Positions 1 to 10,003 of a DNA stretch of 64,000 nucleotides are shown here, in pieces. The DNA comes from Nitratireductor aquibiodomus NL21 = JCM 21793 (lineage in GTDB: Bacteria; Pseudomonadota; Alphaproteobacteria; Rhizobiales; Rhizobiaceae). The notes under the pieces are model-generated. The model was given only the letters and a program-made list of their open reading frames with translations. It was not told the DNA's origin and searched no databases. Both the position numbers and the translations under genes were made by a program. The stretch's first letter is position 1; every line of letters starts with the position of its first letter. The DNA lies in assembly GCF_000615975.1 (NCBI RefSeq), contig NZ_BAMP01000008.1:1-64000 (forward strand). The letters are read 5' to 3'.

Positions 1-252
1 CCCCTTGCCCCGCCGAAAGGCCAGAAAGGCGCGCAGGTCCGCCGGGCGCAACTCGGCAATGTCGGAGAGACCCGGTGCCTCGCCGCAATGCCCTGTGAGA
101 AACTGCAGAAACTGCCGCGTGTCGCGCTCATAGGCATCGACGGTCAGCGCCGAAAGACGCCGCTCATCGGCCAGCGAGGCAAGCCACCTGACACGGGCCT
201 TCTGGAGATCGGGCTTTGCGGAAATGAGGAAATCCTGGTCCATACGCGGCAT
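1..252 (-). CDS. xerC: Tyrosine recombinase XerC, N-terminal part (runs off the window)
   Basis: The minus strand encodes about 84 residues, starting at ATG 252 (a second in-frame ATG lies at 243), and remains open to base 1. The translation has the N-terminal SAM-like core-binding domain of Xer recombinases: a helix around the phrase TVDAYERDTRQFLQFL, followed by LRPADLRAFLAFRR. XerC works with XerD at dif to resolve chromosome dimers. The catalytic domain (Arg, His-x-x-Arg, Tyr) would lie outside the window, so activity cannot be judged. Phage-type integrases share this fold, but the housekeeping surroundings favour XerC. Confidence 0.8.
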   Translation of the reverse strand, partial: MPRMDQDFLISAKPDLQKARVRWLASLADERRLSALTVDAYERDTRQFLQFLTGHCGEAPGLSDIAELRPADLRAFLAFRRGKG

Positions 253-307
253 TCTGAACCAGTCTGGTTAGCGAGCGGTGAAGGTCAGAGCCCTCCTGCA
301 AGAGGTG

Positions 308-2118
308 CTATGCGCCCTCAACCTCCTCGCGCAGCATCTCCAGCTCCAGCCATTCCTCTTCCATCGTCTCGCGGCTCGCGCGCTTTTCATCGAGCTCTTT
401 GGAATAGCGCTGAAAAGCGGCTGCATCCCGCGTGTAGAGGTTCGGATCGGCAAGTTTCTCTTCCAATGCCGCGATCTCATCCGCCAGCTCGTCGATCTTC
501 TGCGGCAGCGTCTCCAGCGCGAACTTCTGCTTGTAGGAGAGCTTCTTCGATGCCGGCTTGGGCGTGCCCGCATTGCCGGCTGGCTTCGCCTTCTGCTGCT
601 CGGCACTACGGGTCTTGCGCCGCTCCAGCTCCTCGCCCTTGCGCTGCGCTATCATGTCGGAATAGCCGCCCGCATACTCGACCCAGCGGCCATCGCCAGC
701 AGGCGCAATGGTGCTCGTCACCGTACGGTCGAGGAAATCGCGGTCATGGCTGACCAGCAGCACCGTGCCCGGAAAACCCTCAACAAGCTCCTGCAGAAGA
801 TCGAGCGTCTCCATATCGAGATCGTTTGTCGGCTCATCGAGCACGAGCAGGTTGGCCGGACGCGAGAGAAGTCGGGCCAGAACCAGCCGCGCGCGTTCAC
901 CGCCCGAAAGCTCGCGGATCGGCGTACGCGCCTGCTCGGGTTTGAACAAAAAGTCCTTCATGTAGGAAACGACATGCCGCTCCTGCCCGTTGACGACGAC
1001 GCTGTCGCCGCGCCCGTCGGTCAGGAAGTGAGAGAGCGTCTCCAGCGGATCGAGAGCACGCTTCTGGTCCAGAATGGCGATTTCCAGATTGGCACCGAGC
1101 CGCAGCGATCCCTCATCGGGCTCAAGCTTACCTGTCAAAAGGTTGATAAGCGTCGTTTTGCCGGCGCCATTGGGCCCGACAAGACCAACCCGGTCGCCGC
1201 GCAGAATGCGCGTGGAGAAGTCCTTGACCACCTGCAACCCGTCATAGGATTTTGCGAGCCCTTTCGCTTCGATGACGAGCTTGCCGGATTCGGCAGCATC
1301 ACTGGCCGCCATGGTCGCCACGCCTTCCGCGCCGCGGTGGCTGCGGTGTTTCTCGCGCAGCGCCTGCAACTCACCAAGGCGGCGCACATTGCGCTTGCGG
1401 CGCGCGGTCACGCCATAGCGCAGCCAGTGCTCTTCACGCTCGATCTTGCGGGCGAGCTTGTGCTGCTCGCGCTCTTCCTCTTCGAGCACCTGATCGCGCC
1501 AGTCCTCGAAGTGAGCGAACCCCTTGTCGAGCCGCCGCGTCACACCCCGGTCGAGCCACACGGTTGCGCGGCTTACCTTTTCCAGAAATCGGCGGTCATG
1601 CGAGATGGTGACCAAAGCGGAAGAGGTCCGCTGCAACTCTTCCTCAAGCCACTCGATGGTGGCGAGATCGAGATGGTTGGTCGGCTCATCGAGCAATAGC
1701 AGATCCGGCTCCGGCGCAAGCACGCGCGCAAGTGCCGCCCGCCGCGCCTCACCGCCCGACAGTGTCGCCGGGTCTTCATCGCCCGTGAGCCCCAGCCGGT
1801 CGATGACCAGCGCCACCCGGTTGATGTCGTCGGCAGGGCCGAGCCCCGCTTCCACATAAGCGCGCACGGTCGCAAAGCCCTGCCAGTCGAGTGTCTGCGG
1901 CAAATAACGTATGGTTGCCGTCGGCTGGCGAAAAATCTCGCCGTCCTGCGACTCCACGATCCCGGCGGCAATTTTCAACAGTGTCGATTTGCCGGAGCCA
2001 TTGCGCCCCACCAGCGCAAGCCGCTCGCCGGGGCCGACCATCAGCGAGGCACCGGCGAGCAGCGGCGTGCCACCGAACGTGAGACGAATATCATCCAGCT
2101 TTAAAAGGGGCGGCGCAT
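308..2118 (-). CDS. uup: ABC-F family ATPase, Uup-like (start disturbed by a probable lost base)
   Basis: Soluble protein with two ABC ATPase domains and no membrane segments. Domain 1 has Walker [10 protein letters not shown], signature LSGGEARR and Walker [13 protein letters not shown]; domain 2 has [17 protein letters not shown] and [14 protein letters not shown]-terminal coiled coil of about 75 residues rich in Glu and Lys is typical of Uup. ABC-F proteins act on ribosomes or on branched DNA intermediates. The first in-frame ATG (2041) lies inside the first ABC domain and would remove its first beta strand. The reading frame is coding-like back to about 2118, where ATG is followed by CGCCG instead of the expected GCGCCG, suggesting a lost G. 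An alternative is a CTG start at 2125 after GGAG. The 5' end abuts thiN, consistent with a shared transcript. Confidence 0.85.
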
Positions 2119-2121
2119 GGT

Positions 2122-2768
2122 TCAGCGTTCTCCGTCATGCAGTAGATGCGCCATGAACAGCGCTCGGCCCTTTTTCAAGGTGATCGAGAGGTCGCCCTTC
2201 ACGACATTGGAAAGCGTCAGAGACGATCCGAAGGGCACCTCAACGGCATCGAGCGGCCATTTCGCGCCTTCGACCGTGAGGCCGGAAAGCTCCGAAAAGC
2301 GAGGATCGAAAACAGTGTGCCATCAGCATAGGCGAAGCTGTGGCGCTGCCCGGAGACGAGCGGCACGCCTTCCTGATGCCCGCTCGTCAGCTTCGCGGCA
2401 ATGCCGCGCTCGGAGAGCTGCAATGCCTGAGCGAAATGCAGGAACATGTGGTCGGCCCGTTCGCCTCCGAAGGCGCCGGCCAGCAGAAGGCTTGTCGCCC
2501 CTGCCTCCAGAGCTGCCGCAATCGCGATCTCGCCGTCGGTCTTGTCCTTCTCGGAGGGGAAGGTGCGGCGCGCCACGTCGGCATAGGCATCCTCAAACCC
2601 GTCGGGCACGGAATCGAAATCCCCCACCCAGAGCTCGGGCTTCACATCCAGAAGCGCAGCATGGCGCATGCCCGAATCCGCTGCGATGATGCGGCTGTCG
2701 GCGATTTCGGCATCGAGGGCCGGTGTCCGGGTGAGGTCTCCGCCAAGGAGAAGGGTAAATCGGCTCAT
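2122..2768 (-). CDS. thiN: Thiamine pyrophosphokinase (broken by a one-base frameshift)
   Basis: Transfers pyrophosphate from ATP to thiamine to make thiamine diphosphate. From ATG 2768 the protein shows the family features: GGDLTRTP near the start, IAADSG, the conserved WVGDFDS, and EKDKTDGEIA with the acidic substrate-binding residues. After FSILAF (about 2300) the frame runs into unrelated residues and stops at 2217. The neighbouring frame continues the expected C-terminal beta domain (LTVEGAKWPLDAVEVPFG, then LSNVVKGDLSITL) to a TGA at 2122-2124. One T missing from the T4 run at 2295-2298 explains this. The repaired protein is about 215 residues, normal for the family. It lies divergent to the thiBPQ operon and its TPP riboswitch, a sensible context. 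Its stop overlaps the start region of uup. Confidence 0.88.
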
Positions 2769-2867
2769 GGGCGAGGCCCATATCATGCCGGCGGGCCAGC
2801 GCCAACGGCGTTTGCGCCATTCACCCCCCTTGCGGAGCTGCGCACCGCGCCCTATTTTCCCGGTCGC

Positions 2868-2965
2868 TCTAACGGGGTGCCGACGCATTGTCGGCTGAGA
2901 GGCTTGGGAAGAACCCAACCAACCCGCGGAACCTGATCCGGTTGATACCGGCGGAGGGATTAGAC
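2868..2965 (+). promoter_or_regulatory. TPP riboswitch (thi box)
   Basis: The leader carries the hallmark conserved blocks of the thiamine diphosphate aptamer: GGGGTGC at 2874-2880, GGCTGAGA at about 2894-2901, ACCC in the next stem, and the closing block GAACCTGATCCGGTTGATAC followed by CGGCGGAGGGA. It ends about 50 bases before the thiB start, whose ribosome-binding GAGGAGG lies at 3002-3008. In proteobacteria such elements usually block translation or terminate transcription when thiamine diphosphate is plentiful. I see no strong T-tailed terminator between aptamer and gene, so translational control is more likely (inference). Confidence 0.95.
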
Positions 2966-3013
2966 GCTTTTCGGACAGCGCCTCATTCCCAGACCAGAAA
3001 AGAGGAGGCGCAA

Positions 3014-4018
3014 ATGCGCACCACCACCCTGCTTTCCACTCTGGCGCTCGGCGCGCTGGTTCTTTCCGGCCAGGCATTCGCCCAGGAAAAGCTCACCGTC
3101 TACACCTATGAGAGCTTCACGTCCGACTGGGGCCCAGGCCCACAGGTGGAAAAGGCGTTTGAGGCGGGATGCGCCTGCGACGTGGAATTCGTTTCGGTCG
3201 CCGATGGCGTGGCACTGCTCAACCGTGTCCGGCTTGAGGGTGCATCCACCAGGGCCGACATCGTTCTCGGCCTCGACAACAACCTGATCCATGAGGCGCA
3301 GGAGACCGGCCTCTTCGCGCCCCATGGCATCGACATGGCGAAAGTGAGCGTGCCGGGTGGCTTTGAGAACGACGTTTTCGTGCCCTTCGACTATGGCTAT
3401 TTCGCTTTCGTCTACGACACCGAAGCCATCGAGACGCCGCCGGAAAGTCTGAAGGATCTGGTGGAGAGCGAGGGTGATCTGAAGATCGCCATTCAGGACC
3501 CGCGCACCTCCACACCGGGGCTTGGTCTTCTGCTCTGGGTCAAGGCCGTCTATGGCGACGAGGCGGCCACCGCCTGGAGCCGGTTGCAGGACAAGGTGCT
3601 GACGGTGACACCCGGCTGGAGCGAGGCCTATGGGCTGTTCACCAGCGGTGAGGTTCCCATGGTGCTCTCCTACACCACCTCGCCCGCCTATCACCGCATC
3701 GCCGAGGATACAGAGCGCTACAAGGCAGCCAGCTTCGCGGAAGGCCATTACCTGCAGGTGGAAGTGGCCGCACAGACGATTGCGGGAGCGAAGAACCCGC
3801 TGGCGCAGAAGTTCCTCGCCTTCATGACCGGTCCCGGCTTTCAGGACGCCATTCCCGAAACCAACTGGATGTTCCCGGCCGGAGAAATCTCCGGCCCGCT
3901 GAACCCGGTCTTCGATGACCTTGTGAAACCGGAAAAGACGCTCGAATTTTCACCTGAGGAGGTTGCAAAGAACCGCAGGGCCTGGGTGGATGAGTGGCTT
4001 TCGGTGATGAGCCGCTGA
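3014..4018 (+). CDS. thiB: Thiamine ABC transporter, periplasmic binding protein
   Basis: 334-residue periplasmic protein. Start ATG 3014 follows GAGGAGG with good spacing; an upstream extension of the frame to 2888 runs through the riboswitch and is not coding. Residues 1-22 form a Sec signal peptide ending in GQAFA|QE. The mature start [19 protein letters not shown] is characteristic of ThiB. It captures thiamine (and its phosphates) for the ThiPQ importer. First gene of the riboswitch-controlled thiBPQ operon; its stop overlaps the 5' end of thiP if the GTG start of thiP at 3994 is used. Confidence 0.94.
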   Translation: MRTTTLLSTLALGALVLSGQAFAQEKLTVYTYESFTSDWGPGPQVEKAFEAGCACDVEFVSVADGVALLNRVRLEGASTRADIVLGLDNNLIHEAQETGLFAPHGIDMAKVSVPGGFENDVFVPFDYGYFAFVYDTEAIETPPESLKDLVESEGDLKIAIQDPRTSTPGLGLLLWVKAVYGDEAATAWSRLQDKVLTVTPGWSEAYGLFTSGEVPMVLSYTTSPAYHRIAEDTERYKAASFAEGHYLQVEVAAQTIAGAKNPLAQKFLAFMTGPGFQDAIPETNWMFPAGEISGPLNPVFDDLVKPEKTLEFSPEEVAKNRRAWVDEWLSVMSR

Positions 4019-4038
4019 CCATCCCGCACGCGCCCGCC

Positions 4039-5636
4039 ATGGACAGACGCATAACAGCGGGGCGCTTCGCGCTTACCGCCATCGGCCTGCTGATCGGCGG
4101 GGCCTTCATCGGTCTCGCCGTGGAGGCAGCAGGCCAGGGTGCCGGCGCGCTGGAGGCGTTCGATGCCTGGCTGTTGCGCATTGCGCGCTTCACGCTCTGG
4201 CAGGCGCTGCTGTCAACACTGCTTTCTGTTTTACCAGCGATCCTTCTGGCGCGGGCGCTGGCACGGCACCCTGCCTTTCCAGGCCGTGCCTTCATCCTGC
4301 GCCTGTTCGCCGTGCCGCTTGCGCTACCGGCCATCGTGGCAGCCCTTGGCGTGCTCGCGCTCTATGGCCGCGCGGGCTTCTTTGCACCGTTCCTGTCGGT
4401 CGCCTTCAACGAGCACTGGCCCGGCATCTATGGCCTTTCGGGCATTCTGGTCGCCCATGTCTTCTTCAACCTGCCGCTCGCAACGCGGCTCTTCCTGAAC
4501 GCGCTTGAAAGCGTGCCGGCAGACCAGTGGCGTCTTTCGGCCCAGCTTGGCATGGGCGCGCGCGCCTCGTTCCGGTTTCTCGAATGGCCGGCCATGCGCG
4601 CTGCCCTGCCCGGCATCGCCGGGCTCGTCTTCATGCTATGCGTCACATCCTTCACCATCGTCTTGCTGCTTGGCGGCGGGCCGCGCGCCACCACGCTGGA
4701 AGTGGCAATCTATCAGGCCTTGCGCTTCGACTTCGACCCCGCGCGCGCACTGGTGCTCACCCTCATTCAGGTGGCGCTCGCGGGCAGCATCGTTCTGGCG
4801 ATGAGCCGTCTCGGCGCTTCCTTCAGCGGCGACGCGAACCTGCCTGTCGCGCCCCGCCGGATCGTCTGGCACACACCCGCCGAAACCGGTCTCAACGCGA
4901 CCCTCATTCTCATCGGCCTGTTCTTCGTCGCCGGTCCGATGGGCGCGACCGTGATTGCCGGCCTCAGGGCCGATCTCGGGCGCCTTGCGACCGAAAGCGC
5001 GGTCTTCTCCGCCACGACGACCAGCCTTGTCTTCGCGGGCCTTTCGTCGCTTCTCTGCCTCATCCTTTCTCTGGCGCTGGTCGCCGCCCGGCGCGCACTG
5101 GAAATGAAGCGCGGCGCCCTGCCCGCAACCCTGCTGGAGCGCGCAACGGACAGCGGCGCCGCCATGGTGTTGATCGTGCCGCCGCTGGTCATCGGCGCGG
5201 GCTGGTTTATTCTCCTGCGTCATGTGGGCAATGTCTTCGCTTTCGCACCGGCCATGGTCGTTACGGTCAATGCAGTGATGGCCATGCCCTTCGCCATACG
5301 CGCCATCCGTCCGGCTTATGATGCCGCGAGCGCCCGTCATGAAAGGCTGTGTCTGTCGCTCGGCATCACCGGCTGGACCCGGCTGCGCCTTGTCGACTGG
5401 CCGGCGCTCAAACGCCCCGCCGCCACCGCACTCGCCTTTGCCGCGGCCCTTTCGCTGGGCGATCTTGGCGTCATTGCCCTGTTCGGCTCCGATCAGGTGC
5501 AGACCCTGCCATATCTCCTGCTGCAGCGCATGGGCAGCTATCGCACGGCGGATGCCGCCGGCATTGCCCTTTTCCTCGGGCTGCTGTGTCTGGGATTGAT
5601 GTTTATCGCCGATCGCTCGGCAGGGAGAAGACATGA
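4039..5636 (+). CDS. thiP: Thiamine ABC transporter permease (3' end probably frameshifted)
   Basis: Long inner-membrane permease with about twelve hydrophobic segments in two homologous halves, each with the EAA-type cytoplasmic loop (around [17 protein letters not shown] and [18 protein letters not shown]). It moves thiamine delivered by ThiB. I choose ATG 4039; a GTG at 3994 would overlap thiB. As written the frame does not stop at the end of the membrane domain but runs 178 bases into thiQ, ending at 5811 with an Arg-rich non-family tail. In the adjacent frame a TGA at 5634-5636 overlaps the thiQ ATG (ATGA), the usual arrangement. I infer one lost base at about 5615-5622, giving a protein of about 531 residues, normal for ThiP. 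This frameshift is less certain than the others. Confidence 0.9.
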
Positions 5637-6442
5637 TCAAGACCGCCGCTGGACATGGCGCCCGAATCGCTCTGGAGGCGTTGCAGTTCGCTTACCCGGG
5701 CGGGAGTCCGATGGCGTTCGACGCGACCATCGCTGCGTCAGACATCGTCGCCGTCATGGGCCCGAGCGGCTCGGGCAAGTCGACCCTGCTCAGCCTGATT
5801 GCAGGCTTTGAGCGACCCGCATCGGGCCGCATCCTCATCGATGGCCAGGATGTCTCTGCGCTTACTCCCCACCGCCGGCCGGTCTCCATGGTGTTTCAGG
5901 AAAACAATCTCTTCGCGCATCTCACCGTCGCCCAGAATGTAGGGCTTGGCCGCTCACCCTCTCTGAAACTGACGGAAGAAGACCGCGCGGCCGTCTCGGA
6001 CGCTCTTGCGAGAACCGGCCTCGCCGGCAAGGAAGACCGGCTGCCGCAGGCGCTTTCGGGCGGCGAGCGCCAGCGCGTGGCACTTGCCCGCGTTCTGATT
6101 CGCAAACGTCCGGTTCTCCTGATGGATGAACCCTTCGCCTCGCTTGGACCGGCGCTGCGCGACGAAATGCTCGCGCTCATAGCCGCGCTGCACGCAGAAC
6201 AGAAAATGACGGTCCTTATGGCCACGCACGATCCGCTCGATGCGGAGCGGCTCTGCAAAACCATGATCTTCGTGGAAGATGGAATAATCTCGGCGACGGG
6301 TACAACCGGGGCGTTTGTTTCAGGCACAGCGTCGGAAGCCTTCAACCGCTATATAGCGCACGCCGGGAAATCAATTAAGCTCCAAGAAATGGATTCCCCT
6401 TTTGCAGCTTATACGCTAGACCGTGCCCCGGATGGGACATGA
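5633..6442 (+). CDS. thiQ: Thiamine ABC transporter ATP-binding protein
   Basis: Cytoplasmic ATPase of the thiamine importer. Walker [10 protein letters not shown] is at residues 43-51, the Q-loop is in VFQENNLF, the signature is [14 protein letters not shown], Walker B is [11 protein letters not shown] and the switch His is in MATHDP. It is encoded in a different frame from thiP, beginning at an ATG that overlaps the inferred thiP stop. At 269 residues it is about 35 longer than typical ThiQ; the extra C-terminal residues after FNRYIA have no recognisable motif. Last gene of the thiBPQ operon. Confidence 0.94.
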   Translation: MIKTAAGHGARIALEALQFAYPGGSPMAFDATIAASDIVAVMGPSGSGKSTLLSLIAGFERPASGRILIDGQDVSALTPHRRPVSMVFQENNLFAHLTVAQNVGLGRSPSLKLTEEDRAAVSDALARTGLAGKEDRLPQALSGGERQRVALARVLIRKRPVLLMDEPFASLGPALRDEMLALIAALHAEQKMTVLMATHDPLDAERLCKTMIFVEDGIISATGTTGAFVSGTASEAFNRYIAHAGKSIKLQEMDSPFAAYTLDRAPDGT

Positions 6443-6549
6443 CGAAATGCTGAGGGAACCAAACGCGTGACTCGCACATTAATGCCGGTCATGCTTTGGA
6501 CAAGATCAACCGGAAGGACATTCACCTGTCCAATCGAGCGCCCGCTACC

Positions 6550-8036
6550 ATGAACTTCCTGCCGTCAGCGCGTTCCTTGCCGCGCAAAACTGTCCTGGCC
6601 CTGACGCTCACCGCGCTCCTGTCCGGCTGCCAGATGATTCCGACCGACACAGGCAGCTTCATGCCTTCGTCCAACCCGGTCACGGTGGACACGGTAACAC
6701 GCGGCAACCGCCTGGCGCGCCTTGCCCGCCAGCAGCACCCGCGCATCCTGCAGACTTACGGCGGCGAATACTCCGATCCGAAGCTCGAGCGCATGGTGGC
6801 CAAGGTCGTCGGCTCGCTCACGCTCGACGAACAGAACACCGGCGCCGCCTACAGGATCACCATCCTCAACTCGCCGAACGTCAATGCGTTCGCCCTGCCC
6901 GGTGGCTACCTCTACGTCACACGCGGCCTTCTCGCGCTCGCCAACGATTCGGCGGAACTTGCTGCCGTGCTCGCGCATGAGATGGCGCATGTGACCGCCA
7001 ATCACGGCATCGAGCGGCAGAAGCTCGAAGCGGAAGAAAAATTCGCGTCGAAAGTGGTCAATGAAGTGGTCGGCGGGCGCGATCAGGCGGCCCAGGCCGC
7101 TCTGGTGCGCGGCAAGCTCCGGCTTGCGCAGTTCTCCCGCAATCAGGAGCTTGAAGCCGACCGTATCGGCATCCGCACCACCTCCCATGCGGGGTATGAC
7201 GCTTTCGCGGCGGCACGTTTCCTTCAGGCGATGGACGCCTATCAGGGCTTTCGCAGCGTCAGCGGCGCGACTGACGCCAGCCTCGACTTTCTGGCCAGCC
7301 ACCCCAATGCGCCGCGCCGTATCGAACTCGCACAGCGCCATGCCCGCGAACTGCAACAGCCGGACGCGGCAGGCAAGCGTGACCGCGAATCTTTCCTCGC
7401 CGGCATTGACGGGATGATCTACGGCGATTCGCCGGAAGAAGGCTTTGTGCGCGGGCGCGATTTTCTGCACCCGGGCCTCGGCGTCGCGTTCCGCGTCCCC
7501 CAGAGGTTCGTCATCGACAATTCAGCAAAGGCGGTCACCGCCGTCGGGCCCGACGACATCGCGGTCCGTTTCGATGGCGCAACGGTGCCCCAGGGCACGT
7601 CCCTGTCCGACTATCTGACCAGCGGCTGGGTGGCCGGACTGGAACCTGAGACCATCCGCACGCTCACCATCAATGGCTACCCGGCTGCAAAAGGCCGCGC
7701 CAGTGCCGACGGCTGGCAGTTCGACGTGACGGTGATCCGCTCCGGCGGGCAGGTTTATCGTCTGCTGACAGCCGCGCCGGCGACGAGCGGTGATCTTGAG
7801 AGGGTCGCCGATTCGGTCAGCCAGAGCTTCCGTGTTCTTGACCAGACCGAGCGTGCGGCCCTCAAGCCCCTGCGCATTCGCGTGGTTACGGTTCAGCCCG
7901 GCGAAACACTGGGTTCGCTGGCCGCACAAATGCGCGGCGTCGATCGGAAAGTCGAACTGTTCCGCCTCCTGAATGCGCTCAGCCCGGGCGCACGCCGTCA
8001 GCGGGGACCAGGGTGAAGATCGTCACCGACCAGTAG
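6550..8036 (+). CDS. M48 family zinc metalloprotease lipoprotein, BepA-like (frameshift near the 3' end)
   Basis: Start ATG 6550 gives a lipoprotein signal peptide with lipobox LLSGC; a TTG at 6496 is an alternative. The catalytic zinc motif HEMAH (HExxH) is followed downstream by the third-ligand motif ELEAD, as in M48 peptidases, and SHPNAPRR closes the protease domain. The rest is a C-terminal domain ending in a LysM-like stretch (VTVQPGETLGSLA). Proteins of this group process or degrade misassembled outer-membrane proteins in the periplasm. Near the end the frame turns to RRQRGPG and stops at 8016. The neighbouring frame gives TPSAGTRVKIVTDQ and stops at 8034-8036, matching the usual family C-terminus. 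One base is therefore missing at about 7988-7995. Repaired length is about 495 residues. Confidence 0.88.
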
Positions 8037-8127
8037 GGCAATTCCAGGGAAAGCTGAAACCGGTTGTTTGTCCGGAACTGCGTGAAACGCCGAAGCGGGC
8101 CACGCAGCAGCACTACCGAACAGTCTC

Positions 8128-8984
8128 TCAGACTGCGCCACCTGCAAGCGCGGGATGTTCGCGCGAAAGCACGCTGCGCAGCTTCTCGATCGCCCTGCTC
8201 TCGATCTGGCGGACGCGTTCCTTCGATATTCCGAGCGCCGTGCCAAGCGCCTCCAGCGTGGCCCCCTCATCCGACAGGCGACGCTCGCGGATGATCTTCA
8301 GTTCGCGTTTGTCGAGAACATCGAGCGCATCGGTAAGCCAGAGCGCCCGGCGTTCGCCATCGATCATCTGCTCAACCGTTTCGTCGATTGGATCGTCATC
8401 GGAAGGAATAAAATCCATCCGCTCTGCGGACGCCTCCCTTCATCGCGCATCGGGGCATTGAGGGAAAGATCGGGACCGGAAAGTCTTGCATCCATCATGG
8501 CCACGTCTGCCGGCGACACACCGAGAAGCCTGGCCGCTTCCTCGTGGATCTCGCTGGAGGTTCCCATGCTCTTCTGCAGCTTCGCCCGCAGCCGGCGAAA
8601 CTTGAAGAACAGCGCCTTCTGCGCAGAACTCGTTCCGCCGCGCACGATGGACCAGTTGCGCAGAACATAGTCCTGCATCGAAGCGCGTATCCACCAGGTT
8701 GCGTATGTCGAGAAGCGCACGCCCCGCTCCGGGTCAAAGCGCGCGGCGGCTTCCAGAAGGCCGATATGGCCTTCCTGAATGAGATCACCCACCGGCAGTC
8801 CGAAGTTCCGGAAGCGGGCGGCCATGGCAATAACCAGCCGCATATGGGCCACGGTTAACTGGTGAAGCGCCTGCTGATCGTGCTTCCTGTACCAGCGCTT
8901 CGCCAGATCCTGTTCTTCTTCCAGCGCCAGATACGGCGCCTTCATGGCACTTTCAATCAGTTTGCGTTCCGCCCGGTCTTGCAT
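8128..8984 (-). CDS. rpoH: RNA polymerase sigma-32 family factor, RpoH2-like (one-base frameshift)
   Basis: Sigma-70 family, group 3. Region 1.2/2.1 begins after MKAPYLALEEEQDLA; region 2 has FRNFGLPVGDLIQEGHIGLLEAA and FDPERGVRFSTYATWWIRAS; the segment VLRNWSIVRGGTSSAQKALFF is an RpoH-type signature. Region 4 with its helix-turn-helix (TLEALGTALGISKERVRQIE) lies in the next frame. The frames join between RDEG and SAERMDFIPSDDD, so one base is missing at about 8425-8432 (GGGGAGG read as GGGAGG). Repaired length is about 285 residues. It directs heat or general-stress transcription. An EcfG-type promoter lies about 230 bases upstream, which matches the known control of Sinorhizobium rpoH2 by RpoE2. 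Confidence 0.92.
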
Positions 8985-9221
8985 GATGCACTCCCGCGTT
9001 ACGGCCCGCCCCCCTTAAACAAAGGCTTCGCGGACCTCCAAGCCCAAACGCACCGGCTCTGGCCAATGCGCGGTTCGTTCTGTCAGAGCGTCGTTGACGC
9101 ACCGTCCGAACACGCGCGGCCCACGCCAATGGCGGATATCCCGCAAACCCCGACAAGAGCCGTCACAAGGCTTCGCAAACTGCGGTGATCTCGACCGAAG
9201 CAACGAGACATCACCTAAAGT

Positions 9222-9247
9222 AACGAGTCGGAAACAGGAAAAGTTCC
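9222..9247 (-). promoter_or_regulatory. EcfG (general stress sigma) promoter upstream of rpoH
   Basis: On the minus strand GGAAC (9247-9243) is followed by 17 bases and then CGTT (9225-9222). This matches the GGAAC-N16/17-CGTT consensus recognised by the alphaproteobacterial general-stress sigma factor EcfG/RpoE2. Transcription would start near 9215, leaving a leader of about 230 bases before the rpoH ATG at 8984. In Sinorhizobium meliloti rpoH2 is a known RpoE2 target, so the site fits the gene. Confidence 0.75.
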
Positions 9248-9276
9248 AGCCGCGGCAAAATTGAAGCCGGCAACAA

Positions 9277-9304
9277 AAAACCCGGCTGAAGCCAGCCGGG
9301 TTTT
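9277..9304. terminator. Bidirectional rho-independent terminator
   Basis: A perfect 12-base inverted repeat, AAAACCCGGCTG (9277-9288) and CAGCCGGGTTTT (9293-9304), encloses a 4-base loop, with A-run and T-run on the outer sides so it can end transcripts from either direction. It lies about 125 bases downstream of the carD stop on the minus strand, with one copy of the dispersed repeat in between, and would mainly terminate carD. Confidence 0.85.
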
Positions 9305-9314
9305 CTAGTTCACC

Positions 9315-9407
9315 ATGCGTCCATCCGGACGCACAAAGGACGATCTAAACGATTGATGGAGCATCGAAACAATCCGAAAACCGGATTTCACCTTTCGGTT
9401 CGATGCC
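9315..9407 (+). repeat. Dispersed two-hairpin intergenic repeat, copy A
   Basis: Contains GCGTCC-atcc-GGACGC (6-base stem, tetraloop), then GCACAAAGGACGATCTA, GAGCATCG, and a second hairpin from CCGAAAA to TTTCGG, ending in CGATGC. The same order of blocks occurs at 45958-46052 and, truncated and inverted, at 32213-32278. Located between the carD stop and the rpoH terminator. Similar intergenic palindromic elements are common in Rhizobiales genomes. Confidence 0.8.
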
Positions 9408-9430
9408 CTGAAACCAGTTGAAGGGGAAGC

Positions 9431-10003
9431 TTATGCCGCCTCTTCCTTCTCGCCTTCCTCATTGTCGGCCTTCGCACCGCGACGCGGGCCCTTGTTGAGG
9501 TTGGTCTCAATCAGGCGCACGGCCTCCGTCTCCGACATGCGGTTAACGGCCGCGATCTCGCGCGCCATGCGATCGAGCGCGGCTTCATAAAGCTGACGCT
9601 CCGAGTAGGACTGCTCCGGCTGGTTGTCGGCGCGGTAGAGATCGCGCACGACTTCCGAAATCGAGATCAGGTCACCCGAATTGATTTTTGCATCATATTC
9701 CTGGGCGCGGCGCGACCACATGGTGCGCTTCACGCGGGCGCGGCCCTGCACAACCTTGAGCGCGCGATCAACATAGTCGGTTTCGGAAAGCTTGCGCATG
9801 CCGATAGACGTCGCCTTGGCGACCGGCACCTTGAGGCGCATCTTGTCCTTCTGGAAATCGATGACGAACAATTCCAGCTTGTGACCGGCGACTTCCTGCT
9901 CTTCGATCGTAACGATCTGCCCGACGCCATGCGCCGGATACACAATATATTCGCCAGTCTTGAATCCCTGGCGCTGCGCCGATTTCTTCTGCTGGGTGGT
10001 CAT
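9431..10003 (-). CDS. carD: CarD family transcriptional regulator
   Basis: 190 residues. The N-terminal half (GEYIVYPAHGVGQIVTIEEQ through VVQGR) is the CarD/RID Tudor-like domain that binds the RNA polymerase beta subunit. The following helical part (WSRRAQEYDAKINSGDLISISEVVRDLY, then SYSERQLYEAALDRM) is the DNA-contacting domain that stabilises the open promoter complex. The tail is rich in Glu and Lys (KADNEEGEKEEAA). Translation begins at ATG 10003. The gene sits between rpoH and the ferredoxin gene, an arrangement usual in rhizobia, and is probably transcribed alone, ending at the 9277-9304 terminator. Confidence 0.95.
   Translation of the reverse strand: MTTQQKKSAQRQGFKTGEYIVYPAHGVGQIVTIEEQEVAGHKLELFVIDFQKDKMRLKVPVAKATSIGMRKLSETDYVDRALKVVQGRARVKRTMWSRRAQEYDAKINSGDLISISEVVRDLYRADNQPEQSYSERQLYEAALDRMAREIAAVNRMSETEAVRLIETNLNKGPRRGAKADNEEGEKEEAA

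Noticed and set aside
1-252. Phage or integron integrase
   Set aside because: Only the N-terminal domain is visible, and housekeeping neighbours with no phage genes favour XerC.
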